Shown here: piece after piece, positions 32,579 through 40,750 of the stretch | Layout of the letters: the number at the start of each line of letters is the position of its first letter | Position numbering within the stretch: the first letter of the stretch is position 1 | Assembly: GCF_002245215.1 (NCBI RefSeq) | Contig: NZ_NPMR01000002.1 | Coordinates: forward strand, 372,001 to 436,000 | Length of the DNA: 64,000 bases | Direction of reading: 5' to 3' | DNA from: Microbacterium sp. Yaish 1 | GTDB taxonomy: Bacteria; Actinomycetota; Actinomycetes; Actinomycetales; Microbacteriaceae | Notes under the pieces: model-generated | Database searches by the model: none | Told to the model about the DNA's origin: nothing | The model's input: only the letters and a program-made list of their open reading frames with translations | Position numbers and translations under genes: made by a program

Positions 32579-33295
32579 CTCGAGCGCTGCGGAGGCCCGC
32601 CGCGTGAACCTCCGCGCAGTGTCGGCCATCAGGGGGCGCGCCATCAGGGCGAGCAGGCCGGCGAATGCCCACAGGAAGAGCAGCACGGCGACCTCGCTCA
32701 CCACGATCGCGAGGAACACCGCCACGATCAGCAGCGATAGGACACCGAGCGTGAAACGCCACTGGGACGCGAGCTGCGCCACGGCGATGCGGGCGGCATC
32801 GCGCGCGCGGAATTCGAATCCCGCCGTCAGGACGACCATGTGCCCACCCCAGACGAGGATCAGCAATCCGAGAACGCCGTAGAGCGGGCGAAGCGCCGCG
32901 CCGCCGTCGACCCCGTCGAGGTGGATGAGATTGAAGGCGAGCACCGCGAGAGCCACGGTCGCCGGCACCGCCCACCGGAGGGTCGGCACGAAGTCACGGC
33001 GGTACGCGCGGACGAAGTGGCGCCCGGGCGACAGGTCGGTGCGCGGCACCATCGCTGCCGCGACTCCCGCCACGAGGGCGGGAGCCACCGGCAGCAGGGC
33101 GACCACGAAGAGCGGGATGTTCGACGGATCGCGGTCGAGCAGCATCACTGCGACGATGGCGGGCAGCGAGGCGATCAGCAGTTGCGCCTCCAGCACCATC
33201 TGCCGGTAGACGAACGCGGCGCCGCGAGACAGCGGACCGCGTCCCACCTCGTCGGCCGGGTCGCTTCGACGAGTCGTGGTGGTGTCGACATCCAT
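32552..33295 (-). CDS. YesL-like (DUF624) membrane protein
   Basis: This 247-residue protein has about five membrane helices and the layout of YesL proteins found beside LplB/YtcP-type sugar transporters (PLSRGAAFVYRQMVLEAQLLIASLP at the start). Its role is unknown. It is the last gene of the sugar-transport operon, beyond a hairpin after the binding-protein gene. The ATG at 33295 has GAGGAAA just upstream. The stop codon lies inside tRNA-Arg: the final nine codons (ending RPRQDSNL) are antisense to the tRNA, so the native C-terminus may have been lengthened by loss of an earlier stop. Confidence 0.75.
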   Translation of the reverse strand: MDVDTTTTRRSDPADEVGRGPLSRGAAFVYRQMVLEAQLLIASLPAIVAVMLLDRDPSNIPLFVVALLPVAPALVAGVAAAMVPRTDLSPGRHFVRAYRRDFVPTLRWAVPATVALAVLAFNLIHLDGVDGGAALRPLYGVLGLLILVWGGHMVVLTAGFEFRARDAARIAVAQLASQWRFTLGVLSLLIVAVFLAIVVSEVAVLLFLWAFAGLLALMARPLMADTARRFTRRASAALERPRQDSNL

Positions 33296-33324
33296 TTTCC
33301 TCGGCTCCTTCGCTCGGGAGACGG

Positions 33325-33356
33325 GGCGGCCGGCCGCGGTGACGTGGCCGGCCGCC
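33325..33356 (-). terminator. Hairpin after sugar-binding protein gene
   Basis: A perfect 11-bp stem (33325-33335 with 33346-33356) with a 10-base loop starts five bases after the binding-protein stop. It may partly terminate or protect the mRNA ahead of the YesL-like gene. Confidence 0.65.
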
Positions 33357-33361
33357 TTCGC

Positions 33362-35026
33362 TCATCCCTGATTCTGCGTGCGCTCGAGCGCCGTGTTGAA
33401 CGTCTCGATGAGCTGGCGGGATCCCAGGCCCTCGAGCTCGGCGACGTACGCGTCCCAGTCGTCCTCGATGGAGCGTTGACCGGTGATGAACGACGCGGTC
33501 GCCGCGTGAACGGCATCCGTCAGCTGCGTCTGCAGCAAGGAGGTCTGCTCGAGCTCGATCTCGTTGAGCAGCGGCGCCGGAGCGGTCGGGAGCTGTTCCT
33601 TCTTCGCGAGCTGCTCGGCCGTCCATTCAGCGATCTCGTCGGTCATCATCGAGAGCACCAGCTCCTGGGAGGAGCCGTTCGCGAGGAGGAAGACGCCGTT
33701 GCTGTACCCGTAGTCGGCGTTGAGAAGCTGGGGCGCGCCGGCATTGATCGAGCTCCACGCGATGTCGTCCATGAGCTTGCGCGTGCCGTCGGCTTCACGC
33801 GTGAAGGTCTCGCCCTCCACGCCCCACTGTGCGAACTCGAGGCCCTCGTCGGAGTAGTAGAGCCAGTCGACGAACTGCAGCAGAGCCTTGAAGTACGGCT
33901 TCTCCGCCGCGGCGCTCGAGATCAGGATGCCCGACGTGAAGCGACCGCTCGGCAGTTTGTCGCCCGCCGGTCCGCCGGGGAGCGAGAGCAGGCGGATCGG
34001 GACATCGCCCTGGCCCGAGTCGGCGAACTTCTGCCGATACTCCGCGATCGTCTGCGTGTTCCCGGAGATCGCGGCCGACTTGCCGGAGATGAACTTCTGC
34101 ACCGCCTGGTCGTCGCTCTGGGTGATCTCCGGGTCCAGGACGCCCGCCTCGACCAGGGCGGCGGCATCCGACACGACCTGCTTGTATCCGTCCGACGCAC
34201 CCGTGAACACGTACTCGCCGGCATCCTGGTCGTACCACGTGTTCGCGTAGCCCCAGCCCGCTGCCGTCGGATAGTTCGGAGCCATGATGCTCAGCAGAGA
34301 GCCGAGCGGCGTCGCATCCGTCCATCGGTCCGACATCGCGTAGTCGAGCTCCGGGTTCGCCTCCTTGACCTTCTCGAGCTGCTCGAGGTATTCGTCCCAA
34401 GTCGCGGGGTCTTCGGTGATGCCCGCCTTCTGCCACAGGTCCTCGCGGATGGCGACCGAGTACTGAACGTCGGGCACTTCGCGCAGGCCCGGCAGGTGGT
34501 AGATCTTCCCGTCCTCCTGCCGGCGGTTCCGGAGGTCGTCCTCGAGGCCCCAGTCGGCGATCTTCTGCTGGAAGTTCGGCATGTAGTCGAAGTAGTCGGA
34601 GACCGGCAGGATCGCGCCGCCCGAGACGAACTGCGTCTCGGATCCCGCGTACGTGGAAGAGATGATGTCGGTCGCCTCGCCGCTGCCGATGAGCAGTGAT
34701 TTCTTCTGATCGAAATCGGCCATCGGGATGTCCGTCCGGGAGAACGTGACGTTGTGGTCGTTCTCGAGATGCTGGAAGAACGACCAGTCGTCCTTCACCG
34801 GATAGTTGGGGTGGTCCCGGTACATGAGCGAGAACTGCACGGGTTCGGTCGCCGCGAAGGTCATGCCGGCCTCGAAGTCCTCCATCGCACCGACGGACTG
34901 AGCTTCTCCGATCGTGGCGCCGTCGGCGGCGGGATCCTCGGTGCCGGGACCCGAGCAGGCGGACAGCACGATCGCAACGGCTGCCAGCCCCGCGGCACCG
35001 GCGAGGGTGTGGCGAGTGATTTTCAT
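33362..35026 (-). CDS. Lipoprotein sugar-binding protein of LplA/YtcQ type
   Basis: This 554-residue extracellular solute-binding protein has a lipoprotein signal (KITRHTLAGAAGLAAVAIVLSACSG; lipobox LSAC with Cys at about residue 24) and would be anchored outside the membrane. The large two-lobed fold and long length match the LplA/YtcQ class, which binds plant-cell-wall oligosaccharides or glycoside fragments in Bacillus. Features include FQHLENDHNVTFSRTDIP, RWTDATPLGSLLSIMAPNY and SGRFTSGILIS. The ATG at 35026 has GAGGAGAAA upstream. It follows the two permease genes. The ligand cannot be predicted. Confidence 0.9.
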   Translation of the reverse strand: MKITRHTLAGAAGLAAVAIVLSACSGPGTEDPAADGATIGEAQSVGAMEDFEAGMTFAATEPVQFSLMYRDHPNYPVKDDWSFFQHLENDHNVTFSRTDIPMADFDQKKSLLIGSGEATDIISSTYAGSETQFVSGGAILPVSDYFDYMPNFQQKIADWGLEDDLRNRRQEDGKIYHLPGLREVPDVQYSVAIREDLWQKAGITEDPATWDEYLEQLEKVKEANPELDYAMSDRWTDATPLGSLLSIMAPNYPTAAGWGYANTWYDQDAGEYVFTGASDGYKQVVSDAAALVEAGVLDPEITQSDDQAVQKFISGKSAAISGNTQTIAEYRQKFADSGQGDVPIRLLSLPGGPAGDKLPSGRFTSGILISSAAAEKPYFKALLQFVDWLYYSDEGLEFAQWGVEGETFTREADGTRKLMDDIAWSSINAGAPQLLNADYGYSNGVFLLANGSSQELVLSMMTDEIAEWTAEQLAKKEQLPTAPAPLLNEIELEQTSLLQTQLTDAVHAATASFITGQRSIEDDWDAYVAELEGLGSRQLIETFNTALERTQNQG

Positions 35027-35046
35027 TGTGTTTCTCCTCTGTGTGA

Positions 35047-35063
35047 ACGTCGTCGTTCGACGT
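35047..35063. other. Small stem-loop before the binding-protein gene
   Basis: A 6-bp stem ACGTCG/CGACGT with a 5-base loop lies in the 44-base gap between the permease and binding-protein genes. Such intercistronic hairpins can raise the level of the binding-protein message; this is only a guess. Confidence 0.3.
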
Positions 35064-35070
35064 AGGGGAT

Positions 35071-35997
35071 TCAGCCCTTGACCGACCCGAGCATCACGCC
35101 CGAGACGAAGTAGCGCTGGATGAAGGGGTACAGGCAGATGATGGGAAGCACCGTGAGCAGCATCGTGACGGCCTGGATGTTCGAGGCGACCTGTGCGGAC
35201 TCGCCGCCGATCGCCTCCTGCACGCCGGTCGCGGCCGCGATCAGATTCCGCAGATAGACCGTCACGGGGAACAGCGTCTTGTCGTCCAGGAAGAGGAACG
35301 CGTTGAACCACGAGTTCCAGATGCCGACGGCGTAGAACAGCGTCATCGTCGCGAGCACGGCCTTCGACAGCGGCAGCACGATCCGGAAGAAGATGCCGTA
35401 GGTCGTGAGCCCGTCGATCGCCGCGGCCTCTTCGAGCTCCTCGGGGAAGTTCTCGAAGAAGGACTTCATGACGAGCAGGTTGAACACGCTCAGCGCGCCC
35501 GGCACGACGACCGCCCAGATGCTGTTGCGCCACCCCAGGTAGTTCGCGATGAGGATGTAGTTGGGGATGAGGCCGCCGCCGAAGAACATCGTGAACACCG
35601 CGATGCCGACGAAGAAGGTCCGTCCCTTGAGGTAGGGCTTGCTGAGCGCGTAGGCGTACGTCGTGGTGATCGCCATCGCGATGACGGTTCCGACGATCGT
35701 GTAGAGGAACGTGTTCCCGTAGTTCGTCCAGAACGTCCCGTCGTTCATGACCACGCGGAAGGTGTCGATGTTGAAGCCGCGCGGGATCAGATTCACCTCG
35801 CCGGCGGCGATGTACCCCTCGGACGAGAACGCCTTCGCGACGAGGTTGATGAACGGGTACAGCGTGACGACGCACACGAGGACGAGGGCGACGGCGTTCA
35901 CCACCCGGAAGGCTCGGTATCCCGGCGACTCCCGGATGATGCCGGTCTCCCGGCGCACGCGTGCGCTGTCGGGCTTCGGGGGCAGGGCTTCGGTCAC
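35071..35997 (-). CDS. Sugar ABC transporter permease (YtcP/LplC type)
   Basis: This 308-residue protein has six membrane helices and the MalG-like EAA loop near residue 200 (EELEEAAAIDGLTTYGIFFRIVLPLSKAVLATM). FFGGGLIPNYILIANYLG and the C-terminal IQRYFVSGVMLGSVKG are typical of YtcP/LplC permeases. It pairs with the upstream LplB-type permease. I start at GTG 35997, whose GTGA overlaps the stop of that gene. No ATPase gene is nearby, so it probably uses a shared MsmX/UgpC-type ATPase from elsewhere. Confidence 0.93.
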   Translation of the reverse strand: MTEALPPKPDSARVRRETGIIRESPGYRAFRVVNAVALVLVCVVTLYPFINLVAKAFSSEGYIAAGEVNLIPRGFNIDTFRVVMNDGTFWTNYGNTFLYTIVGTVIAMAITTTYAYALSKPYLKGRTFFVGIAVFTMFFGGGLIPNYILIANYLGWRNSIWAVVVPGALSVFNLLVMKSFFENFPEELEEAAAIDGLTTYGIFFRIVLPLSKAVLATMTLFYAVGIWNSWFNAFLFLDDKTLFPVTVYLRNLIAAATGVQEAIGGESAQVASNIQAVTMLLTVLPIICLYPFIQRYFVSGVMLGSVKG

Positions 35998-37022
35998 CAC
36001 AGCGAGGTACCAACCAATCGACGAGAGAGGGCGTTCGCGCCGAGGACGAGCACGAGGCCGATGACCGCCTCGAACAGGCCGATGGCCGTTCCGTACGAGA
36101 ACTGGGCCGACTGGATGCCGACGCGATAGAGATAGGTCGAGATGACGTCGGCCGTCGAGTAGATGAGCGGATTCTGCAGGAGCAGCACCTTCTCGAACCC
36201 GACGGCCATGAAGGAGCCGATGTTGAGGATGAGGAGCACCATCATGGTCGGGCGGATCCCCGGCAGCGTGATGTGCCAGGTCTGCTGCCAACGATTCGCT
36301 CCATCGATCCGAGCGGCTTCGTACAGCTGATCGTCGATGGTCGTCAGTGCGGCGAGGTAGAGGATCGTTCCCCAACCGACGGTCTGCCAGACCTCCGACG
36401 AGACGTAGATCGAGCGGAACCACTCGGGCCGTTGCATGAACGGGACGGGGTCGCCGCCGATCGCCTCGACGACCTGGTTGACCGTCCCGTTGAGTGCCGT
36501 GAGCTGCAGCACGAGACCGGCGACGATGACCACGGACATGAAGTGAGGGAGGTACGAGATCGTCTGCACGATCCGCTTGAACCGGCGCGAGCGCAGCTCA
36601 TTGAGCATGAGCGCGAGCACGATCGGAAGAGGGAACGTGATCAGCAGAGTGAGGCCGCCCAGGACCACCGTGTTCCAGAACACCGTCCAGAACTGCTGGT
36701 TCGAGATGAACGCCTCGAAGTAGTAGAAGCCCACCCACTCGTCGCCGAAAATGGACCCGCCGGGACGGAATCGCCGAAAGGCGATCACATTCCCGAGCAT
36801 CGGGATGTACCGGAAGACGAGTAGGAAGACGACGGGCGCGAGCAGGAATGTGTAGAGGCGCCAGTCGCGGGCGAGAGCCCGACGCCAGGTCTGCTTCGCG
36901 CGGGGCGTGCGATCGCGCCGGAACGGGCGCCGCTTGGCCGGCGCCGTGGTGATCGCGCGCGTCGCGGTACCGGCGGGTGGGGCATCCCCCAGCCGCAGCG
37001 GCGTGTGAACGGATTGCGTCAT
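35994..37022 (-). CDS. Sugar ABC transporter permease (LplB type)
   Basis: This 342-residue protein has a long basic cytoplasmic N-terminus (about 60 residues) and six membrane helices. The EAA loop reads DDQLYEAARIDGANRWQQTWHITLPGIRPTMMVLL. YIPMLGNVIAFRRFRPGGSIFGDEWVGFYYF and ISYLPHFMSVVIVAG are hallmarks of LplB/YteP permeases. I start at ATG 37022 with GGAG seven bases upstream; the GTG at 37034 is the only upstream alternative. It lies 42 bases after the oxidoreductase gene and overlaps the next permease gene. Confidence 0.93.
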   Translation of the reverse strand: MTQSVHTPLRLGDAPPAGTATRAITTAPAKRRPFRRDRTPRAKQTWRRALARDWRLYTFLLAPVVFLLVFRYIPMLGNVIAFRRFRPGGSIFGDEWVGFYYFEAFISNQQFWTVFWNTVVLGGLTLLITFPLPIVLALMLNELRSRRFKRIVQTISYLPHFMSVVIVAGLVLQLTALNGTVNQVVEAIGGDPVPFMQRPEWFRSIYVSSEVWQTVGWGTILYLAALTTIDDQLYEAARIDGANRWQQTWHITLPGIRPTMMVLLILNIGSFMAVGFEKVLLLQNPLIYSTADVISTYLYRVGIQSAQFSYGTAIGLFEAVIGLVLVLGANALSRRLVGTSLW

Positions 37023-37064
37023 TCGGAACTCCACATCCTCGTGGTTCTCGCGAGCGGGTCGCCG

Positions 37065-38153
37065 CTAGGGGGTCAGAAGAGGCACGCGGGCGTCCGAGCC
37101 GATCACGGTCGCTCCCGCCTGCGCGTGCAGGCTGAGCTCCGCCGCCGTCAGTGCGTGCGCCTGGCTCATGGCGGTCTCGGTGCCGTCGAGGCAGTCGCGG
37201 ATCAGCCGCCCGAAATACGGGAACCCGGTCATGCCGTTCGCGTTGAAGCGGCGCTGGGTCTCCTGGTTGACCAGGAGCACCTGACCGCCACCGTTGTCGG
37301 TCGTGATGTCGATGTACTTCCGCAGCTCGATGTACCCGTCGGTGCCGAGCAGCAGCGTGCGCCCGTCGCCGAACACGCCGAGGCCGTCGGGCGTGAACCA
37401 GTCGACCCGCACGTATCCTGTCGCGCCGTTGTCCAGGACGACGTGCGCGTCGCCGAAGTCCTGCAGGCCGGGCGTCTCGGGATGCGCGTAGTTCGCGACC
37501 GTCGAGGTCGAGACGCGACCGTTCGTCGCGCGCGTGTAGTGAAGGATCTGGTCGAAGTTGTGACTGCCGATATCGCACAGGATGCCGCCGTACTGCGCGG
37601 GGTCGTAGAACCAGTCGGGTCGGCCGCCGCCGATGCGATGGGGGCCGAAGGACACCACCTGGATGACGCGGCCGATCGCACCGCGCTCGACGAGCTGGTC
37701 GGCGAGGATCGCCGCCTCGGAATGCACGCGCTCGCCGTAGTACACGGCGTACCGCAGGCCGGTCCGCGCGGTCGCCTCCCGGACGGCATCCAGCTGGGCG
37801 AAGGTCGTGAGCGGGGCTTTGTCGACGAAGGCGTGCTTGCCCGCCTCGATGGCCCGGAGACCGATCGGAGCGCGCTGCGACGGAATCGCGGCCGTTGCGA
37901 CGAGCCGAACCGCGGGGTCGTCCAGCACCTCCTGCTCGCTCGTGGCGATTCGTGCCGTCGGATACTGCTTCGCGAAGGCTGCGGCGCGTGCGGGGTCCTC
38001 GTCGAAGACCCAGGTCACGGTCGCGCCGGCGCCGATCAGGCCGTCGGTCATTCCGAAGATGTGGCCGTGATCGAGACCGACGGCGGCGAAGGCGAACTCG
38101 CCGGGCTCGACGACCGGCCTCGGGAGGGGGTCGAAAGTGTAGGAATGGCTCAT
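37065..38153 (-). CDS. Gfo/Idh/MocA-family oxidoreductase
   Basis: This 362-residue NAD(P)-dependent enzyme has an N-terminal Rossmann domain and a C-terminal alpha/beta substrate domain. The nucleotide loop is unusual: AAVGLDHGHIFGMTDGLIGAGA in place of GxGxxG. The family lysine lies in HAFVDKAPLTT, and a DIGSHNFDQILHY stretch matches the catalytic His/Asp helix. It would oxidise or reduce a sugar, sugar acid or inositol derivative imported by the operon. Its ATG overlaps the cupin gene stop (ATGA), so the two are coupled. Confidence 0.9.
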   Translation of the reverse strand: MSHSYTFDPLPRPVVEPGEFAFAAVGLDHGHIFGMTDGLIGAGATVTWVFDEDPARAAAFAKQYPTARIATSEQEVLDDPAVRLVATAAIPSQRAPIGLRAIEAGKHAFVDKAPLTTFAQLDAVREATARTGLRYAVYYGERVHSEAAILADQLVERGAIGRVIQVVSFGPHRIGGGRPDWFYDPAQYGGILCDIGSHNFDQILHYTRATNGRVSTSTVANYAHPETPGLQDFGDAHVVLDNGATGYVRVDWFTPDGLGVFGDGRTLLLGTDGYIELRKYIDITTDNGGGQVLLVNQETQRRFNANGMTGFPYFGRLIRDCLDGTETAMSQAHALTAAELSLHAQAGATVIGSDARVPLLTP

Positions 38154-38878
38154 CGGAGGTTCTCCTGGTCTGTCAGGTCATAGGCGCGGATGCGTCCGCA
38201 CATGCCGAATGCTCGGTCGGTAGTGGCTGCCGGCGCCTCCTGGGCCAGCGCACCGCGGAGGTGGGCGACATCGCCTCGGGCCGTCGCGTCGGCGAGGGTC
38301 AGCGAGTGCTCCGCCTGCGCGAGGGCTCGCTCGCGCACGATCCGTCCCCAGGCGGCGGCGCGGTGCCGGACGAGTGCGCCGGCGCTCTCGTAGAAATCGT
38401 CGAGGGGGGTGCGATCGCCCGCGACGACCGCATCGCGGAGGGCCTCGAATCCCGTGACGGCGAGGTCGCGACGCCGGGCGGCGCGTGCAGCCCGGCCCTC
38501 CCCCTCCCCCAGTGCCACCGCATCCGCGTACGCGTCCGGGTCGCCGACGACTTCCGGGGGGAAGGTCATCACCGCGTCGCCCGCCTCCGGCAGGCCCGCA
38601 TTGCTCATCAGCACGAGGACCTTCAGGCCGCCTCGGTTCACCGCCCGGTGGATCGTGCCCGGGGTGAACCAGACGACCGATCCGGCCTCCAGGTTCGTCT
38701 CCCGGTATCCGTATCGGTCGATCGTCTGAAGAGCCCCGTGCCCCTCGACGACGAGATAGGCCTCGGTCGAGACGAGGTGGATGTGGGGGCTGCCGCCGCA
38801 GACGCCGTCGGGGGCGGCGTCCGCGTAGATGTCGAGGTGCGAGAGAGAGGTGCCGCCGGGGAATGATGAGGCGGTCAC
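38150..38878 (-). CDS. Cupin-domain protein
   Basis: This 242-residue protein has a cupin barrel in its first half: HIHLVSTEAYLVVEGHGALQTI supplies the first metal motif (H, H, E) and PGTIHRAVNRGGLKVLVLMSN the second (H). A helical C-terminal domain of about 120 residues follows, which I do not recognise. It could be a sugar isomerase, oxygenase or effector sensor. It is coupled on both sides: GTG 38878 overlaps the upstream oxidoreductase stop and its own stop overlaps the next oxidoreductase start. This suggests a fixed stoichiometry with those enzymes. Confidence 0.82.
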   Translation of the reverse strand: MTASSFPGGTSLSHLDIYADAAPDGVCGGSPHIHLVSTEAYLVVEGHGALQTIDRYGYRETNLEAGSVVWFTPGTIHRAVNRGGLKVLVLMSNAGLPEAGDAVMTFPPEVVGDPDAYADAVALGEGEGRAARAARRRDLAVTGFEALRDAVVAGDRTPLDDFYESAGALVRHRAAAWGRIVRERALAQAEHSLTLADATARGDVAHLRGALAQEAPAATTDRAFGMCGRIRAYDLTDQENLR

Positions 38879-40005
38879 GACGCCGCCTCCACGAGCGAGC
38901 TCTGCTTCTCGTAGAAGTGCGGTGCGCGCTCGACGAGTTGGCCGGCACGGTAATAGGGGTCGTCCGCCGCGAGCGGAAGCTCCACGAAGGTGCGCTCGAT
39001 GCCCGCTTTGTAGATCGCCGCGACCACCTCGATCGCGTTGCGGCCGTCTCGCCCACCGGCGATGGGGTCACGGCCGTGCCTGATCGCGCTCATCACATCG
39101 GCGATCTGTCCCGTATGCCCGGAGTGCGCGAGGGGCTCCCGCGCGGCGACGACGCCTTCGATGGCGGCCACCACATCGGGATCCCCGCCCTTCGCGGGGA
39201 ATCCCCCGCCGTCGGCGCGCTCGGCGATCACCCGCCACGGCTGCGACACCCGGGCCTTCGCGCCCTGGATGACGATCTCCTGCTCCTCACCGTGATGGAC
39301 GACGGAGCTCGTGAGCTGAGCAAGCCCGGGTTCGTAGCGCAGCACCGCGACGGAAAGGTCTTCGACCTCGCTGTTGTCGTGCTGCGCGTTGGCGAGCATC
39401 GCGGTGATCTCCGTCGGACGGCCCAGGAGCCACAGGAGCAGGTCGATGTGGTGGATCGCGTGGTTGAGGGTGCAGCCCCCTCCTTCCTTCTCCCAGGTCC
39501 CTCGCCACCAGAGGTCGTAGTACGGGAGTCCCCGCCACCACGCCGAATCCACGCGCACGGACGAGATCGACCCGAGAAGCCCCGAGTCGACGACGGCTTT
39601 GAGCGTCGCGAGATCGTCGCGGAACCGGTTCTGCGCGACCACGGAGAGCACCTTGCCCGAGCGCTCCTGCGCCGCGAGCATCGCGTCGCATTCCTCGAGC
39701 GAGGGTGCCATGGGCTTCTCGACGAGGACGTTCACGCCTGCGTCCAGGGCCGCGATCGAGAGAGTGGCGTGGGTCGACGGAGGAGTCGCGATACTGACGA
39801 GGTCCAGCTCGGCCTCCGCGATCATACGCAGGGGGTCGTCGTACCCGACCGCCCCGCCGATGCCGAACTCCGTCGCCTTCTGCGCGGCCTTTCCCGGCAT
39901 GACGTCGCCGAGGGCGACGATCTCGCACTCCCCGGGGAACGCGAGATACCCGCCGATGTGGGCGCTGGCGATGCTGCCCGTGCCGATGATGCCGATTCTG
40001 AACAT
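38875..40005 (-). CDS. Gfo/Idh/MocA-family oxidoreductase, first gene of sugar operon
   Basis: This 376-residue dehydrogenase has a canonical nucleotide loop (IGIIGTGSIASAHIGGYL) and the EKP motif (VLVEKPMAPSLEECDAM) with the catalytic-region lysine. TLNHAIHHIDLLLWLLG is the conserved histidine helix. It is the promoter-proximal gene of an operon with a cupin protein, a second oxidoreductase and an ABC importer, so it probably starts catabolism of the imported sugar or polyol. I start at ATG 40005 with AGGAAG upstream. Relationship to inositol or scyllo-inositol dehydrogenases is possible but not shown. Confidence 0.9.
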   Translation of the reverse strand: MFRIGIIGTGSIASAHIGGYLAFPGECEIVALGDVMPGKAAQKATEFGIGGAVGYDDPLRMIAEAELDLVSIATPPSTHATLSIAALDAGVNVLVEKPMAPSLEECDAMLAAQERSGKVLSVVAQNRFRDDLATLKAVVDSGLLGSISSVRVDSAWWRGLPYYDLWWRGTWEKEGGGCTLNHAIHHIDLLLWLLGRPTEITAMLANAQHDNSEVEDLSVAVLRYEPGLAQLTSSVVHHGEEQEIVIQGAKARVSQPWRVIAERADGGGFPAKGGDPDVVAAIEGVVAAREPLAHSGHTGQIADVMSAIRHGRDPIAGGRDGRNAIEVVAAIYKAGIERTFVELPLAADDPYYRAGQLVERAPHFYEKQSSLVEAAS

Positions 40006-40020
40006 GCTTCCTCGCACTTC

Positions 40021-40045
40021 TACTACGTATTACTACGACGTAGTA
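40021..40045. promoter_or_regulatory. Palindromic operator of sugar operon
   Basis: TACTACG-A-CGTAGTA (40031-40045) is a near-perfect 15-base palindrome. A second TACTACGTA half site (40021-40029) is one helical turn away. Both lie just downstream of the operon -10 box, where a bound repressor would block transcription. Confidence 0.65.
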
Positions 40046-40048
40046 GTC

Positions 40049-40078
40049 ATGATGGCCACATGTGCTGTGCGCGGTCAA
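40049..40078 (-). promoter_or_regulatory. Promoter of sugar operon
   Basis: On the minus strand TTGACC (40078-40073) and CATCAT (40054-40049) are spaced by 18 bases. The predicted start falls at about 40043, inside the palindromic operator. It is one of the few full -35/-10 promoters seen in this window. Confidence 0.55.
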
Positions 40079-40080
40079 CA

Positions 40081-40092
40081 GTTTTCTAAAAC
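40081..40092. promoter_or_regulatory. AT-rich palindrome upstream of sugar operon
   Basis: GTTTT-CT-AAAAC is a 12-base palindrome just upstream of the operon -35 and between the two divergent transcripts. It stands out in a GC-rich background and could bind an activator or repressor. Confidence 0.4.
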
Positions 40093-40113
40093 GACCGTGT
40101 CGCGGGCGGTCAC

Positions 40114-40119
40114 TAGGAT
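40114..40119 (+). promoter_or_regulatory. -10 box of orn (leaderless)
   Basis: TAGGAT is followed by seven bases and the orn ATG at 40127. Confidence 0.5.
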
Positions 40120-40126
40120 GGGCGAC

Positions 40127-40750
40127 ATGGTGGGAACAGCCGAGAACGACCGTCTCGTATGGATCGACTGCGAGATGACGGGGCTGGATCTCAGCGTCGA
40201 CGAGCTCGTCGAAGTGGCGGTCATCGTCACCGACTACGAACTCCGACCCCTCGACCCGGGCTTCCAGCTCGTCATCCGCCCCAGTGAGGAGGCGCGAGCG
40301 AACATGGGCGACTTCGTCACCGCGATGCACGAGTCGTCGGGCCTGCTGTCCGAGCTCGACGCGGGCGTGCCCCTCGCCGACGCCGAGGCGGCGGTACTCG
40401 AGTACATCCAGCGCTTCGTGCCGGAAGGCAAGGCCGCCCTCGCGGGCAACACGATCGGTACCGACCGGATGTTCCTCGCGAAGTACATGCCCCGGGTCGA
40501 CTCATGGCTGCACTACCGGAACGTCGACGTCTCCAGCATCAAGGAGCTGTCGCGACGGTGGTTCCCCCGCGCATACTTCCAGGCACCGGCCAAGGACGGC
40601 GGACACCGGGCGCTGGCCGACATCCGGGAGTCGATTCGCGAGCTCGCCTACTACCGATCCGCGGTGTTCGTGCCCGAGCCCGGACCCACGAGCGACGAGG
40701 CTCGGGCAGCCGCCGAGGCCGCCGTGTCGTCGTATGCCCCATCCGTGTAA
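40127..40750 (+). CDS. orn: Oligoribonuclease
   Basis: This 207-residue DEDDh exonuclease degrades short RNAs to mononucleotides and is usually essential. The catalytic residues are in WIDCEMTGLD, AGNTIGTDRMFLAKYMP and HRALADIRESIRELAYY. The C-terminus carries a short extension (about 25 residues) after the core. I start at ATG 40127 because a TAGGAT -10 box lies seven bases upstream; the longer frame has no homology. The stop codon abuts the -10 box of tRNA-His. Confidence 0.95.
   Translation: MVGTAENDRLVWIDCEMTGLDLSVDELVEVAVIVTDYELRPLDPGFQLVIRPSEEARANMGDFVTAMHESSGLLSELDAGVPLADAEAAVLEYIQRFVPEGKAALAGNTIGTDRMFLAKYMPRVDSWLHYRNVDVSSIKELSRRWFPRAYFQAPAKDGGHRALADIRESIRELAYYRSAVFVPEPGPTSDEARAAAEAAVSSYAPSV

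Noticed and set aside
32517..32975. Minus-strand frame ending in a PPTGFEPVTNGLEGR-like peptide
   Set aside because: This peptide is the classic spurious translation of a tRNA antisense strand, here tRNA-Arg; the YesL-like frame next to it is the real gene.
33362..36013. Single 883-codon reading of the binding protein with a long N-terminal part
   Set aside because: The extra N-terminus is an off-frame reading of the permease gene; the lipoprotein signal and ribosome binding site place the start at 35026.
38485..38667. Small proline-rich plus-strand frames in the cupin gene
   Set aside because: They are short antisense frames without ribosome binding sites in a conserved gene.
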